NCBI GenBank assembly: GCA_025093985.1
Contig: JACAAK010000004.1
Location: forward strand, 1,798,001-1,862,000
DNA from: Calvatia gigantea
Lineage: Eukaryota > Basidiomycota > Agaricomycetes > Agaricales > Lycoperdaceae
Length of the DNA: 64,000 bases
Direction of reading: 5' to 3'
The notes under the pieces were generated by a model. That model did no database searches. It had not been told where the DNA came from and was given only the letters and a program-made list of their open reading frames with translations. The position numbers were made by a program, and so were the translations under genes. Positions 33,975 through 47,056 of the stretch are shown piece after piece (the first letter of the stretch is position 1; every line of letters starts with the position of its first letter).

Positions 33975-35581
33975 TTATAGACTTGTTTTCCCCAATGCCA
34001 ATGGAATGGAACTAATGCTACTTGGCGGGATCAAACCAACTTCAGTAACGACAGCTGTGATGAAGTTGGAGGGAGTGAGGTCATATAAGGGGTTGAGAAT
34101 CTCTAGATTTTGAGATGGCGAGACCGGGTCAGGGTGCCCAGTCGATTTAGTGATCTTAGTGGGCGCTTGAAAACGTTATCAGAAATTCGCGTGATTCCCA
34201 AAGCTCGGGAAAACATACCAAGCTCATTCTTACTAAAGCCATCCACCATCACGCCCTCGCTGAACTTATAGGTCTCACAGCAAACCATGACGGGAACACC
34301 ATGGCCCTTTGCCATCATAGCGACGAGGGCGGTCCCTACCCGTGAATACACAGCACCGTTGGAAAATAAAGCGTGCGCGCCGAGCAAGACAGTAGTCACT
34401 TCCGTGATTAACGAGGGAAGAGCAGGTAGGAGCGCGTAAGTACAAGGAACCGGGTTGGGTCCGCTCGTGAGTTTATTCAAGAGTGCCTTTCCTGCGAAGC
34501 ATGTGAACAGAAGGTGGAAATGAAATGGTTGATGACTGACCTTCAAGGAGCGGTGGGGAGTCGATGACTATAACCGAAAACTGTTTGCCTTCTTCATGTG
34601 CGTTTAAGATGATCTTCTCCACTACCGACGATCTATACCCTTTGTCAGTTGTGCATGTCAGGGTCAACAGGTCTTACATGCCTGGCGAAAGTCAGTATCA
34701 CATCACCATCCTTGATTTTATTCCCAGCAAGGTCCTGGATAACTTCATCCGCGATAATGATTCTGTCCCGAATGTAGTCATCTATTTTGTTATAAAGTGC
34801 AGTTTTGGCCTTGAGGAAGATCAAAATACGTTCCAAACAATTGGCAAAGATCTCATACGTCCTGTTCAACCATATCAATATCCGAACCACTGATTTCAAG
34901 CTTTAGCTGCCGGATCGCATTGCCCATAGTCACGGACATAGGTCGCGCGGAGACAAGATGTGTGATTTGGGGAGATAGGTGGGTCATTAAGTGGCGTGAA
35001 AGGGTTTGATTTGGGGGAGTGGTATAATCTTGGATAACCTGGAGGACACCATTGGTTCAGCCATTAAAAAAAAACACAGGACGCACGGATTTAAAGGCAG
35101 TAAGAGTAGCTATACACCTAGCGTTCGCTCCACAAATTTTGAATTCCAAGAAAAGTAGACCGAGCCTGATAACAGCCGGATGAATATCTCCTTTCACCTG
35201 GCTTACTTGCTTGGGCAGTCCAAAGTGCGAAAAGATCCGCAAACTTCTGGAAACATCCTTTCCACCGGTTGTGTCTCCTGTCATTGTAGTGGTATCTTTG
35301 CCGGTGGAAGCGCCTTGCTTTGACGTTTCTCCGGGCTGAGATTTTTTTTGGGGAGCGGGAGGTGTTTTAGGCGCTTTCGGTTGCCCTCCTCCCCCGCTGC
35401 TGCCCCCTCCCTGCTGTTGTTGTTGCGCTTTGAGAGCCACTTTTGCTGCTCTTTGTTTCTCTTGGAGTTCTCTCCGTTCCGCCTTGGTCATTGACTTTTG
35501 TGAAGGTTGGCCCGGTGGTTTTGCAGGTGTTGCGTTTGGCGTCGGGGTTGACGGCGGATCAGTAAGTATTGAAACGGGCAT
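33975..35581 (-). CDS. GCD2: Translation initiation factor eIF2B subunit delta
   Basis: The N-terminus is Lys/Gln/Gly-rich and disordered. The conserved part starts SLRIFSHFGLPKQVSQVKGD and IHPAVIRLGLLFLEFKICGA, and continues with MSVTMGNAIRQLKLEISGSD, IRDRIIIADEVIQDLAGNKI and DGDVILTFA. FSVIVIDSPPLLEGKALL, TTVLLGAHALFSNGAVYSRV and PVMVCCETYKFSEGVMVDGF follow, ending NPLYDLTPSNFITAVVTEVG with IPPSSIS. This is the eIF2B alpha/beta/delta fold with delta-type extension. The protein is a regulatory and structural part of the guanine nucleotide exchange factor for eIF2 and target of eIF2-phosphate control (Gcd2 in yeast). Several short introns interrupt it. Divergent from RAT1, with 318 bp between start codons. 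Confidence 0.9.
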
Positions 35582-35899
35582 TTAGGCGACAATTGGATGG
35601 GCAGAATATTGCGGTTAAATCGAGATGGGAAGTGGAGGTTGGCGGCAGAATCGACGTTGAATGCTGAATATTGAATATCGAATAAGTGCTTCATCTTATT
35701 CCAGTTTGAACGGAGTCATACGTCGAAGGGTGATATCAGTCCACGTGACCTCCAGGCCTGCCGAGTCGACCACACAACTCACCACACAACTTTTCCAGTC
35801 GTCTCTTCTGCCCAAGTTGCACGGGTTTCACACTGTTCCCATCCTACACATTTGTACTATAGAGGCTCACTGACATCCATTTACTAATCTTTTGCGACA

Positions 35900-38800
35900 A
35901 TGGTGTGTGTCTCTCCCGTTGAATTGCTCGGAGCTGACGTTGTGAAATAGGGTGTCCCCGCGTTATTTCGATGGCTCAGTAAGAAGTACCCGAAGATCGG
36001 TGTGTAACGACTGTTGGAAATTGTCTTTCAAAAATTGATATTTTTCCTAGTGCTGCCCGTAGAAGAGGAAGATGAGAGCAAGTTCACTGACGAAGATGGC
36101 AATGAAATAACCGTTCCGGTCAACATACAATCGGCAAATCCTAACGGGGTGGAATTTGACAATCTCTACCTTGATATGAACGGCATCGTAAGTGTACCTC
36201 GTTTCAGCATCGTAATTCTTGACACTCACGAATCCAGGTCCATCCATGTACCCATCCTGAGGGAAAGGCAAGCCTTTAGCAACTTTACCATAATAAAATC
36301 TTTTAACTCTGTCCATAGCCTGCTCCCGAGACAGAAGAAGAGATGATGGTGGAAGTCTTCAAGTACACCGAACGAGTCGTTAATATGATTCGTCCTCGCA
36401 AACTATTGTTCATGGCTATTGGTAAATTTCATCGCTTTCCGTTCATTGGAGTCCAGGAGCTCAGTGGTGTCACTAGACGGCGTCGCGCCGCGTGCCAAAA
36501 TGAACCAGCAGCGTTCCCGCCGTTTCCGTTCAGCACAAGAAGCGAAGGAAAAGGAAGAGGCGCGCAAGGAATCCTTGGAAATCTGGAAGGGTAAGTCCGT
36601 GCCCCGGATACGGGATACACTCGTCATTAACGTTGTGATATAGCTATGGGAAAAGAAGTTCCCGAGGATTCACAAAGTAAGGAGGCTTGGGACTCTAACG
36701 CCATCACACCTGGCACACCGTTCATGGACCTGCTTGCTGCATCTCTCCGTTATTGGGTTGTTCACAAAATAAATACGGATCCCGGTTGGAAGGATGTTAG
36801 TTATGACCCTTCTCACTATGTCACTTGCTGACCTCTCCACAGTTACAGGTGCTAATATCGGATGCTGGAGTGCCAGGGGAGGGTGAGCACAAGATTATGG
36901 ACTATATTCGAAGACAGCGGTCCAATCCTGGTCATGATGCCAACACTCACCATGTTATTTACGGGCTGGTATGTTTAAGCACTTGTTAATGTTCCCTACA
37001 TGACTAATCATCTTCTAGGATGCTGATTTAATCATGCTTGCTTTGGCTACACATGAGCCCAATTTTAGGGTACTTCGAGAGGACGTCTTTGCCAATGATA
37101 CCAAGCCTAATGCATGTCGTATATGCGGACAAGAAGGGCACTATGCGGCGCAGTGTACTGGCACGCCAGCGGAAAAAGAAAAAAAGCCCCCTCCGGAGAA
37201 AAAACCCTTTATCTTCCTCGATGTCGCCATTCTGCGCGAGTACCTTGAAGTGGAGCTCGATATCCCCTCATGTCCTGTTCCATTCAATCTTGAACAAGCC
37301 ATTGATGACTGGGTTCTGCTCATTTTCTTCGTCGGCAATGACTTCCTTCCTCATCTTCCGTCCCTTGAGATTCGTGAAGGCGCTATTGATACCTTGCTGA
37401 AAATTTGGAAACAAGAGCTTCCGCGAATGGGTGGCTACTTGACGAACCACGGAGATATTAATCTTGCTCGAGCACAGATCATCCTTGAGGGACTTGCTAA
37501 GCGAGAAGATGACATCTTCCGTCGACGACGTGAAGGTCTGTCTGAAATCACAATTGTTTATCCCACATTCCAAGGCCACTTCTCTTCACCTCTATCCGGT
37601 ATTATCTGAGTTGAGCAATATTGTTGACGTTGAATCTGTTTGCCTTGTAGCTGAGGAACGCCAAGACCAAAACGCTAAACGCCGGAAATTGGAACAGCAA
37701 GTCAAGAATGGGGACATTACACCTTCCGCAGCATTAGGTCTCACCTCTGGCCCTATTCCTCCCGCGCATCCTTCATTGCCTCCTCGACCTAATTATGATT
37801 TCGCTGCGAAAGCAGACTCAATTGGTCTTGGAGCCTCCGCGACACCTGAATCTATCCAGATGGCACCTCTAGCTGCACAGGCTCTTGCAGGATCCAACCG
37901 GGACGTAGTGGCTAATCGTAGGGCGATTCGTATGGCGAACATGAGTGCAGCGGAAGTACTCAAAGCTGAACTTTCGGGGCTTCAGCCTGTAAAACCCAGC
38001 ATGTCTTCTTCGCTTCCTCCAAAACCAGTTGCTGCAGCTGCCGCGGTATCTACCCAAGTTACTGCTCAACTTCCTGCCAAACCTGTAACGACTACCATCG
38101 AGGAACCTGTTAACGGTCTGCCAGCAGCCGGTAATGCCAACGGTCCTCCGACGGAGGTGGACGAGTTTGGTCGCATCCGGCGAGCTGAGCCTGATGAAGA
38201 TGAGGCTATGGCGGGTCAGAAACGGTCATTTGAAGAGGGGCCGGGCGCTCCGGATGTGGAGGATGACGTCGTCACCGTTGAAGAAAACGATGATGTTCCT
38301 CCAGATGCTGATCCTTTGGCCTTCAAAGTCAATGCTGATGGCACTGTGACCCAAGAAGATACTGTCAAGTAAATAAAAAAGCTCTTTATTCTGGCGATCT
38401 AGCTAACTGCAATCAAAGGTTGTGGGAACCTGGGTATAAGGAGAGATATTATAAACAGAAGTTCGGTGTGGAGGTGAGCGATCTGGAGTTTAAAAAGAAG
38501 TAAGACACCGTCTTTCATCCGCCCATCATCATACTTATACTCTTCTAGGGTTACCAAATGCTATGTTGAAGGTCTTTTGTGGGTGTTACGATACTATTAT
38601 CAAGGAGTACGTTGTGTCACGCTATTGGCGTTCTCCCACTAATGTATGTTTTAGGCTCCATCTTGGCAATGGTATTATCCATACCATTTCGCACCTTTTG
38701 CTGCAGACTTCACCCATATTGACAAGATGGACATCGCATTCGACCTCGGCCAGCCATTCAAGCCTTTTGAGCAGTTGATGGGGGTCTTCCCAGCAGCCAG

Positions 38801-40112
38801 GTATGTCAACTTAGCTCGTTACACTCCTCATATTTGACTGACAGAGTTCCGCCCCAGCCGTAAACACATACCAGAAGTCTTCCAACGTTTCATGGTTGAG
38901 GAAACCTCACCAATCATTGACTTCTACCCAACCACCTTCCAAATCGATATGAACGGTAAACGCATGGCGTGGCAGGGCGTCGCTCTCTTACCCTTCATCG
39001 ATGAAAAACGGTTACTTGAAACGATGGCAATTGAATATCCTAACCTTACTGAAGCGGAGCAGCAGCGCAACAAATGGGGTGACAATGTCATGTTCGTTGG
39101 AGAGTCACATCGTATCTATCCATTTTATGAGTCCCTCTATGGAAAAAAGAAGAAGAGCGAAGTCAGTCCTTTTCTCCTTCTGTTTTGTACGCAAATCCAA
39201 ATCTCACGAAACTTGACCCTACAGCCCGTACCCCTGGATCCTAAAGAGAGCAAAGGCATCAGCGGATCCGTTTTGCCCAGCCCGGACTGTGTTCCCGGAT
39301 CTACTTACTTCTCGCCTCTCACTTCACAAAAAACATTCCAAGACATAAAAAATGACAGATCGCTCTCTGTCTTATACTACTTCCCGAAACAACTCACACC
39401 TCATCGGTCAGTTTTACTCCCAGGCGCTAAGCGCCCCCCTCGCGTGCTTCAAGCAAGCGATCTCGAGGTAACGAGGAACGGTGGACGCGGCAGAGGTCGT
39501 GGGGGATTCCACAATGATCGGATGGGCGGTGGAAGAGGTGGCTATGGGCCCGACAGGAACCGCAACGATCCGTTCCACTCAAGGTCGAACAACTATAATT
39601 CTAGTGGTGGTTACGGCCCACCTGGAGGGGGGTCCAATGCACGTGGTGGTGGCCTTGGGGGACCATCTAGCCGGGGAGGATATGGAGGTGGTCGTGGTGG
39701 TAACTCGTATCAGTCGTCATCGTACCCGCCACCAAGATCTTCTTTCCCCTCTCCAGCAAACTATGGCGGGTACGGCGGATACGGTGGTGGTGGGAATGCT
39801 CCTCCACCGTCTTCGTATGGCGGTTATGGCAGTAGTCCGGCAGTCCCCAGAGGAGGTCCGCCATCACACAACTATAATTCTTATGGTCGAAATGACGGTT
39901 ATGGCGGTTACGGAACAAACAGAGGGCATGGGGGATATGGTGGACGTGGGGGCGGGGGGACAGGATATGACAGCGGCCGGGGTGGATATGGTGGTCAGAC
40001 CGGCGGTGATAGGGGTGGTTACGGCAGTTATGTTGAATCCGGTAGCCACAGCAGCTCTGGGTACGGAAGGGGAGGGAGTCGAGGAGGCCGTGGCAGAGGT
40101 GGTTACTACTAA
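35900..40112 (+). CDS. RAT1: 5'-3' exoribonuclease 2 (Rat1/Xrn2)
   Basis: The first exon is only the ATG (35900-35902); a 48 bp intron follows and exon 2 opens [16 protein letters not shown], the invariant Xrn start. Further exons give [40 protein letters not shown] (catalytic acidic site), [20 protein letters not shown] and [19 protein letters not shown] zinc knuckle, [14 protein letters not shown], is typical of Rat1 and absent from Xrn1. [17 protein letters not shown] and [20 protein letters not shown] complete the core. The C-terminal region has family text (FHPYHFAPF-like, [20 protein letters not shown]) and a long Arg/Gly/Tyr tail ending RGRGGYY. Rat1 degrades uncapped nuclear RNA and drives polymerase II termination. 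One intron, 36268-36318, has a GC-AG border. Confidence 0.95.
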
Positions 40113-40295
40113 TCTATGCTTGTTATATGTAGCAACGGCTTTTCATATATTATTTCTTGCGGTATATAGACAGGCAGTAATCAAAGGTATTTAAGGAGGC
40201 TAGATACTACACACGACATTTAACAGAGATGAAGACTAGTGGAAAGAGGGCGAAAGCTGGAGCGCTGACAAACAATCCAATCCTGGGATATAATT

Positions 40296-42693
40296 TCAAT
40301 ACCTTTCATAGCGTCCATAACCACCACCACTTGGGGGAACATAAGGTCCCATGCTGGCGGGCGGATACCCGCCTGGCATCCCAGTAGCCGCATGAACAGC
40401 ACCAGCAACAGGCACACAAGTAACATACAACGCATAGATCTTTCCCCTCTCCTTAGCTCTGGCCTTCCTCTTCGCCTCCTTCTCCTTCCTCGCCCTCTTC
40501 CTCTCCTCCCTCGCTTCTCTCCTTCTTCTCGCAATAATAACTGGATCAAAATCCTGCGGACGCCCGTATGCATTGGCATTCCTCGCCAAGTATTCTTCCA
40601 ATTCAGATTCGTCTTCCTCGTCTTCCTCGTCTTCGGATTCAGTGATCTCGGGCGATTCGTCTTCGGGGAGCGCATAATCGATAGAGCCGGCTTTTGGACC
40701 AGAGCGGCGTTCCCGGCCTTTGTAGAGAACGAGTTCGACACCACGTGAGAGGAAGAAAGAGGTATTCCAGAGGTCAACGAGGTCTGCGACTAGAGTAGTG
40801 CGACGAGGTGTTTGACCGCTGCGACTGTCGCTGGGAACAGGGAGGCGGCCACTCCAAGCAAGCCTGACATCCTTTTGACGGGAATATCATTAGAATGTAT
40901 ATGGGATAGTAAGGTATTGGGGATACGTACGTTCATCAAGCGTTGCCAATCCTCTGGATAGACGTCATGGGACTTGAGAACAAGAGGCATGCGGGGTGGC
41001 TGAGGCGCCAACAGAAACTCTTCCATATACTGAATCTTCGTGGTATCGAAAGAAGTAAAAGGAGCGTTGGGGTTAGCAGGGCGCATAAACCCCTCAGGAG
41101 GTGGGAGTTGCCCTGCCTCAGGCAGGACAGTCGCTGGTAGGTAGGGTGAGGTGCGACCTGAACGGGGAGACGGAGGGCGAGAATGGGAACGAATCTTTCC
41201 CGATGGTTCATAGTAACTGCTGTGTCCTTGACCATAAGGAGCCGAACTAGTAGCGGCGCCGGGCATGGGCGATGAGGGTCTGGACCTTGGGTAGATAGGT
41301 TGCCCTTCCACGACATGCCCGCGAGGATAAACTTGAGGTGGATTACCAACATTCGAACCATGGGGTGTCGTTGGCCTCGCGATGGGATCAGGACCTCCTC
41401 GGCCTGATGACGAGTAGGAGGCACCCGGGTATGTGTTTGCAACAGGCGGAACATATGGCAACTCGCCATGGCCCGGGTTGGGTGAATACTTACCACCCGA
41501 GGCGGCATACCCTAGTGCACCTGTAGGGGCATAAGGGCTGTTGTATGCAGCATTGCCTCCTTGATACGGCGAACCGTAAGGTCCAGGGCGTTCGTCACCT
41601 GCACCCATGCTCTGTTTACGGGGTCGACCTGCCCCGCTCATCTTCCTCTCTCGTTCGCCGTATTCCTTTTGGCGGTTCAAATCCATATTGCCGAATTGGC
41701 GATCTAGAGTGTCATAACCACCGGTGTTACTGTATTTGCGCTCGTGGCCATAGGCGCCGCCCCCAGCTCCAGGAGGACCATACGAACTCGTAACCCCAGC
41801 GGTGGGATCAACATAAGATTGGTAGGGACTGGCAGGGTGTGCCGGCGGCTGTGGGGTCCCTTGCTGAGGGAAGGACATATAGGGGGACGAGCCAGTATTA
41901 AAACTCTTCCTTCGTTCGCGTTCATATTCTCGAGCCTTTTCGTCCTTGCGAAGTTCTTGTTGTTCACGAAGGCGCTTGGCAGATTCCTTCTCCTCCCGTT
42001 TCCTTCGGCGTTCTTCATCACGTTGCCTAACAAATCGGCCACCAGTCAGACGTGACTTTGGTACTCTGGATGTTGAAGCACATACCAGTCCTTTAATGCG
42101 TTATCATCTTTGCTGAGATAGCCTCGATTCCAAGAAGCGGCAAATTCCTAACACGATCATTTCAACTCAAGTGGAAAAAAATTACAGACCGAGGAGAAAC
42201 TAACAGAGGAGGCAGGCTTGGCGCCTATTGGCATAACATGGGTGGCTTCGGCTGGGATCCATTGAATGCCACTCACAACACCAGTAGGTGTCTGGTAACT
42301 GTCAATCAAGAAACATCAGTGATAGTTCCCCCGCCAACGAAGAGGCGAGGAACCTAGCTGGGACGGCCCTACGCACAGTGCAATTAGATCAAACAATAAC
42401 TGAAGGTTTTGGATCGGTACGCACCTGAAGGGATGGTAAATCAAGGTGCCATCTGGAGCCACTGATGTTGTATAGGTCATCGATCCTGCCGTGATCTGGC
42501 CTCCTGCAGCCTGGAATTGGGGACCATATGGACCTGTGTTGGGTGGCTGAGGAGAATGTGATCGTTGCATCGGTGGTGGTTGGGGGGAGTAGGCTCGTTG
42601 AGCTGGTGGTTGAGGGGAATACGTCCGCTGACCTGGTGGTTGCGGGGAGTAGGCTCGGTTGCCCTGGCTGTACGGAGAAGGGGCCCTGTACAT
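40296..42693 (-). CDS. Conserved fungal protein of unknown function, mostly disordered
   Basis: Starts at ATG 42693 with a Tyr-Ser-Pro-Gln-Pro repeat region (AYSPQPPAQR-type units). A short structured stretch follows: QITAGSMTYTTSVAPDGTL, YQTPTGVVSGIQWIPAEATH. Then come a charged coiled coil (EERRRKREEKESAKRLREQQ) and a long Gly/Pro/Ser-rich part. The best-conserved part is near the C-terminus: MEEFLLAPQPPRMPLVLKSH, DVYPEDWQRLMNDVRLAW, then VADLVDLWNTSFFLSRGVEL and VLYKGRERRSGPKAGSID. An acidic run and a Lys/Arg-rich helix precede the tail, which ends GYGRYERY. I have seen this arrangement in other basidiomycete proteins without assigned function. No catalytic motif is visible. Convergent with RAT1. 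Confidence 0.75.
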
Positions 42694-42993
42694 GTTATCG
42701 ACAAAGCAGTGGTAGAAAAGTAGTGGTTTGAGCACTGATGGATAGAGATTGTGGTAGGAGGCAAGGAATGAATGGGATGGACTGTGGGCTTTTGCTGCCA
42801 ACCTTTGAGCGGCGGCTGTTGCTTTGGGAAGATTAGATAACGCATCACTTCGTTCACACCCGATTACCGTCATACAACATGAGTTATGGTGCATGGAAGT
42901 CGTAAAGCAACACGTAAATATAATTACTGAATAATCCAGGTGAGAATAGGGGCGTACGAAGAGTCATAATGTAGAATACAGAGACGTATTTAC

Positions 42994-43880
42994 TCAGCTG
43001 AACCGCCAGTAGAGTAGAATAATTACTAGTAGAAACACCGCACCCAATGGTGCATACTTCCTAAGCATCGCTTGGATGTTAATGTTTCTTGCCGCCTTGC
43101 GGTACTTTTCGGATTCGGAACGTAGAGATGTCGAAAGATGCGACATTCCTGCAGAATAATGATTAGTTCAAGCAATTACCGCGATAAAAACTTGACGTAC
43201 TATCGAGGGAATCACCTCTCCACAGCAGCTCCTCCATGTTCTTGGTCATAATCCTCGTGACGTCCTGCAGGTCGTCGTTCAGTTTATCCAATCCAGATGC
43301 CGCTGCATTTGCTGTCCGCGTATCCTGGTACAACCTTGCAGTCTTTGACATAAAAGTATCTATATTTTCGTCAAAACAATTTGTGTATGATCGAAATCGA
43401 TGAACGTGCCGAATCCCACAAAGGCGTATGGCTTCCGAACATTTTCCACCTTGGGGCCATACGACGTTGCAAACTCTTTGGAAAGTTCGTCAAGGAACGA
43501 GAAGGCCAGTTTTCGCGGATAGGACTTGTCAGCTATAGTTAAGAAGACAACATTGTCCGAAATAAGGTAACTGGATCCCGGGTGGTGAGCGGACTAACAA
43601 GAGCTGGGTTGGAAATTGGGAGGGCGTACTGTAAAGTGTATGGTCCACTCTCAATGGAACAACGAGGTTCTGCGTTGGGTGTAATTCGTCGGAATATCAG
43701 CTTTGCTTGCTGCTTGTGCTCCTGAAGTGCCTGCTCTGTCTATGATACATATATGACACGTATACGCGTTGAGAAAGGGTCGTCGATGGAGACGCAAGCG
43801 GAACTCACTTGCTCGTCATCTACGCTGGCAGCGAGAGGGAGTGCGTCGGATGCTCTGACGATAACTGTTGATCTGACCAT
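42994..43880 (-). CDS. SEC22: R-SNARE Sec22
   Basis: The ATG at 43880 starts MVRSTVIVRASDALPLAASV, the first strand of a longin domain, which continues through CSIESGPYTLHYA and LAFSFLDELSKEFATSYGPK. The SNARE helix follows (DKLNDDLQDVTRIMTKNMEE, then LLWRGDSLDMSHLSTSLRSE) with the zero-layer Arg in LLWRGD. The C-terminus is one membrane helix (YAPLGAVFLLVIILLYWRF) with almost nothing after it, as in tail-anchored SNAREs. Sec22 works in vesicle fusion between ER and Golgi in both directions. Four or more short introns. Divergent from MPO1 with 209 bp between start codons. Confidence 0.93.
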
Positions 43881-44089
43881 GTCTGAACGGGTTTTGTGGA
43901 TGGACCAGCCTGCAGTCTCGGTGTAGAGGCCTTTGGAGAGAAGGGTGCACGTGAGAGAATATACGTGGGAGATGATGTCCACATCAAGCTTTCAAGGACC
44001 TTCCATTTCCGGCAAGTGCAGATGTCATATATTTGTCGTTCGCGGCTGTTGGTGAGCCGGTCCTCTCTTGCCCACCTCCCCCGTCCACC

Positions 44090-44909
44090 ATGCCTTCCAA
44101 GCTTTTCGACGTGACGCACCAGGTATGCGTATGCGCGCTCAGCTCAAGTCATTGTTCCAGCTAATCTTTCATAGCTCACCTTTTATGGCGCTTACCATTT
44201 CAATCACATTAACGTCCTCATCCACATAATATGTGTTCCCATCCTGCTCTGGTCAATAATTCTTTCCATCACGCCTACATTCACTGACCTCCGATATTAC
44301 TAGGACTTTCCAGGTTTTCGCGACCAAAATACCAGTTCCATCAGTACTTCCGGCCATTCACCACAAGCTAAACGATTATCTCGTCTTTGGTCTCAACTGG
44401 TCTGCTATCCACGGTGGCTTATACCTTCTCTACTACTTCGTCCTTGAGCCCGTTGCTGCAGTAAGTCCACAAGTACATCTAATATCTCTTCATCTCATCA
44501 AACCTACTTTAATCCAAGTTGCTCTATACCCCACAAATGGTTCTCTCTGTCCTCACCGCGACTGCGTTCGCTCAGAGACCTGATGGCATTTACCAAGCTG
44601 CTCTCCTGCACGTCGGTTCCTGGGTTGCTCAGTTCTTAGGACATGGCCTTGCTGAAAAACGTGCCCCGGCTCTCGTTGACAATCTTCTCGGGGGTAAGCG
44701 ATCATCAGATGTTTGATCCTCGGTCTCCACTCACTCACTGGCCGATATCACTAGCCGTTGTCCTGGCGCCTTTCTTTGTTCACCTCGAGCTGCTATTCGG
44801 AGTTGGCTACCGTCCAGAGTTCCACCGCCAGGTCAAGAATGAAATTGGCAAGGAAATTACCAGAATTCGGAAGGCTCAGGGTGATGAGAAACGGGGGAAG
44901 GAACTCTGA
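44090..44909 (+). CDS. MPO1: DUF962/Mpo1-like 2-hydroxy fatty acid dioxygenase
   Basis: Five exons. The protein reads [54 protein letters not shown], then [20 protein letters not shown] and [19 protein letters not shown]. These are the DUF962 motifs, with the conserved histidines (YHxxxxN, IH, HxxxWxxQFxGH, FEGRAPAL-like) thought to hold iron. Yeast Mpo1 is an ER membrane enzyme that shortens 2-hydroxy fatty acids by one carbon during phytosphingosine breakdown. Several hydrophobic helices agree with an ER membrane location. Length of about 200 residues is normal. The ATG at 44090 is the first in frame and is followed by a 33-base coding exon. Confidence 0.9.
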
Positions 44910-45309
44910 AACTACTTCAATACCCGCCCGTCGGTTCGGTTCTCAAACACCCAACCTGTACTCTTTCGAGGGTCCTTTCTGTGTTGCTTGAACCCCGTTT
45001 CGGTCATTGTGATCACTTTGTACTTCTACCTTTTCGTTCTAGTGTCATTTTGGTTATCCAATACAGGTTCCTTCCTTCCCTCACTCTCCACAATTTATCT
45101 AATCAGCTTCTATGACCGTCAATCTCCGAATGTCAGCGCAAACTTATGCGTGAACGGGCTTCAGCTATTGTATTAATTGTTGCATGTACAAAAGCACATG
45201 GGATTAGAAAGAGATGGATATCGATCGGCCCATTTCACTCCATCAATTTAACTTCTTGGTCACCAAGTAGTACTCTCTCTTTCCAATAACTTCATGAGCG
45301 AATGCGGAT

Positions 45310-46774
45310 TCAGATTAAGCTCGAGGGTGGGGCTAGAGCAGGCTCTCCAATTGGGGTGACGTAGGCCTTAGAGAGCCCACCATCAACTGTGAAGTCAGCA
45401 CCCTAGAACACAGTCTCAGCAATTGGATATCCTTATGACCTGACTGAACCCATACCGTCACGTAACTGCTCTCATCACTCGCGACTACGCAGGTCTATTT
45501 CGTGAGATACTTTCTTCCTTGTGGTGAGGGCGTGGATACTTACGGAACAGGGCAGCCCTGGCCAGTTCGACGGCCTCGCCGAAGCGACCCATGGGCAGAT
45601 GGACAAGCCTTCTTTGTCGTTTCTCCTCGGTGTTCAAAAAGTCCATGAGGAGAGCTATCAAAGGACAAGATCAGGAATTTTTCACTTCAAAACCAGAAAG
45701 GCTCACGAGTCTTCAAAGGACCACTTTTGACCGGGGAAGGAAATTCGGAGAGAAATAATTAATGATAATCGTAATTGAGAATGAGGACGCTTACGGGCAC
45801 AAAGAATTTACGCGGATACCTTCACGGGCATGTACCATAGCAAGCTCGTGGCTCATCGCCAACACGCCACCCTAAACATTGTTCTAGAGTTAACATGGAG
45901 AGCCTGCTGAGCGAAGAGCGGTTCCTTGGCTCACCTTGGATGCGGTATCTGATTTACGACACAGAAGGTTACTCAGCTGTCAATTTTCTGTAGCAACATG
46001 TATGTAGACTTGCTTACAGGCAAGTTGAGGCGTAGCGGCACCCATCAGAGCCACGAAGCTCGCCACATTGATGATGCTACCACCAGTATGAAGCCCCTTG
46101 CTCTCATCTGTCGGGTTTTGGCGCATGGCAAGGATGGCGTATTTACACCCCCACCAGACACCTTTGAGGTTGACCTGCATCGTAAGGTCCCAAATTTTTT
46201 CTTCGGTGTTCAGCGCGTTATCGTCCTCAGGGTGCATAATTCCTAGATGGGATGGGATGTAGTCATTTTCCCATGACGCACGACCATTGGTGGGGTATCA
46301 ACACACCGGCATTATTAAACTAGATGGACGATCGAGTCAGCATACTCAGCGCATAGTTGAGGAAATGGTACACGGACCATAACATCCAACCGACCAAACT
46401 CTTTGATAGCAAGGTCCACAGCAGCTTTCACATCCGCCTCCTTACCCACATCAGCCTTAGTTGCGATAGCTCTCACATTCGGATATCGCTCAGCAATGAT
46501 CTTCGCGCCCTTCTGTGCACATTCCAAGTTGATATCCCCCAACACCACATGCGCTCCCTCTTGTGCAAACAGAATGGATGACTCCAAACCAATTCCCCTA
46601 ATCAATCGTTATTCAGTATGTTCATTGATCTTTGATTTGTTCTGGTCATGAACTCACGACCCGGCACCGGTCACGATGGCTACCTGAGAGGAATGAATTT
46701 CAACGAGTGAGCTCATTCCTACAGCTTGTTCGTGTAAAGGCGACCCTCACCTTGTTCTGCAAGCGTCCAGGCAT
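45310..46774 (-). CDS. Short-chain dehydrogenase/reductase (classical SDR)
   Basis: The ATG at 46774 starts MPGRLQNKVAIVTGAGSGIG, with the Rossmann TGxxxGIG motif built across an exon junction. VVLGDINLECA suggests an Asp at the end of strand 2, which favours NAD(H) over NADP(H). FNNAG is split near 46315. VNLKGVWWGCKYAILAM and GGSIINVASF (catalytic Ser region) follow. The active-site YTASK comes from a 14-base microexon at 45935-45948. GIRVNSLCP and LNTEEKRQRRLVHLPMGRFG come next, ending GADFTVDGGLSKAYVTPIGE. At least seven introns. The substrate cannot be told; related fungal SDRs oxidise diverse alcohols. Its start lies close to the 3' end of the SQ-rich gene on the same strand. Confidence 0.9.
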
Positions 46775-47056
46775 GGTGTCGAAGTGGTGGTACGTTAACA
46801 AGAGATGAAGATAAGCCTCGAGGTCCGAAGTGATGGTCTGCGTGACACTTGCGCATCTTCACGTGTGCGTGAAGACTGAAATGATCGGATCGCGTCCAAC
46901 GCGAATAAAGAGGCCATCTGAGAAAGGATAAAGTAGAGCAAAGGATCGTTGTTTAGATCTTGAGAATTAGGAAAGTATAAGGTATCATTAAACGACATTA
47001 AAGTCATTAAGTGTGGGTATAAAGCCATGTCCATTGGTGGCCTGAGCAGAAGCTCG

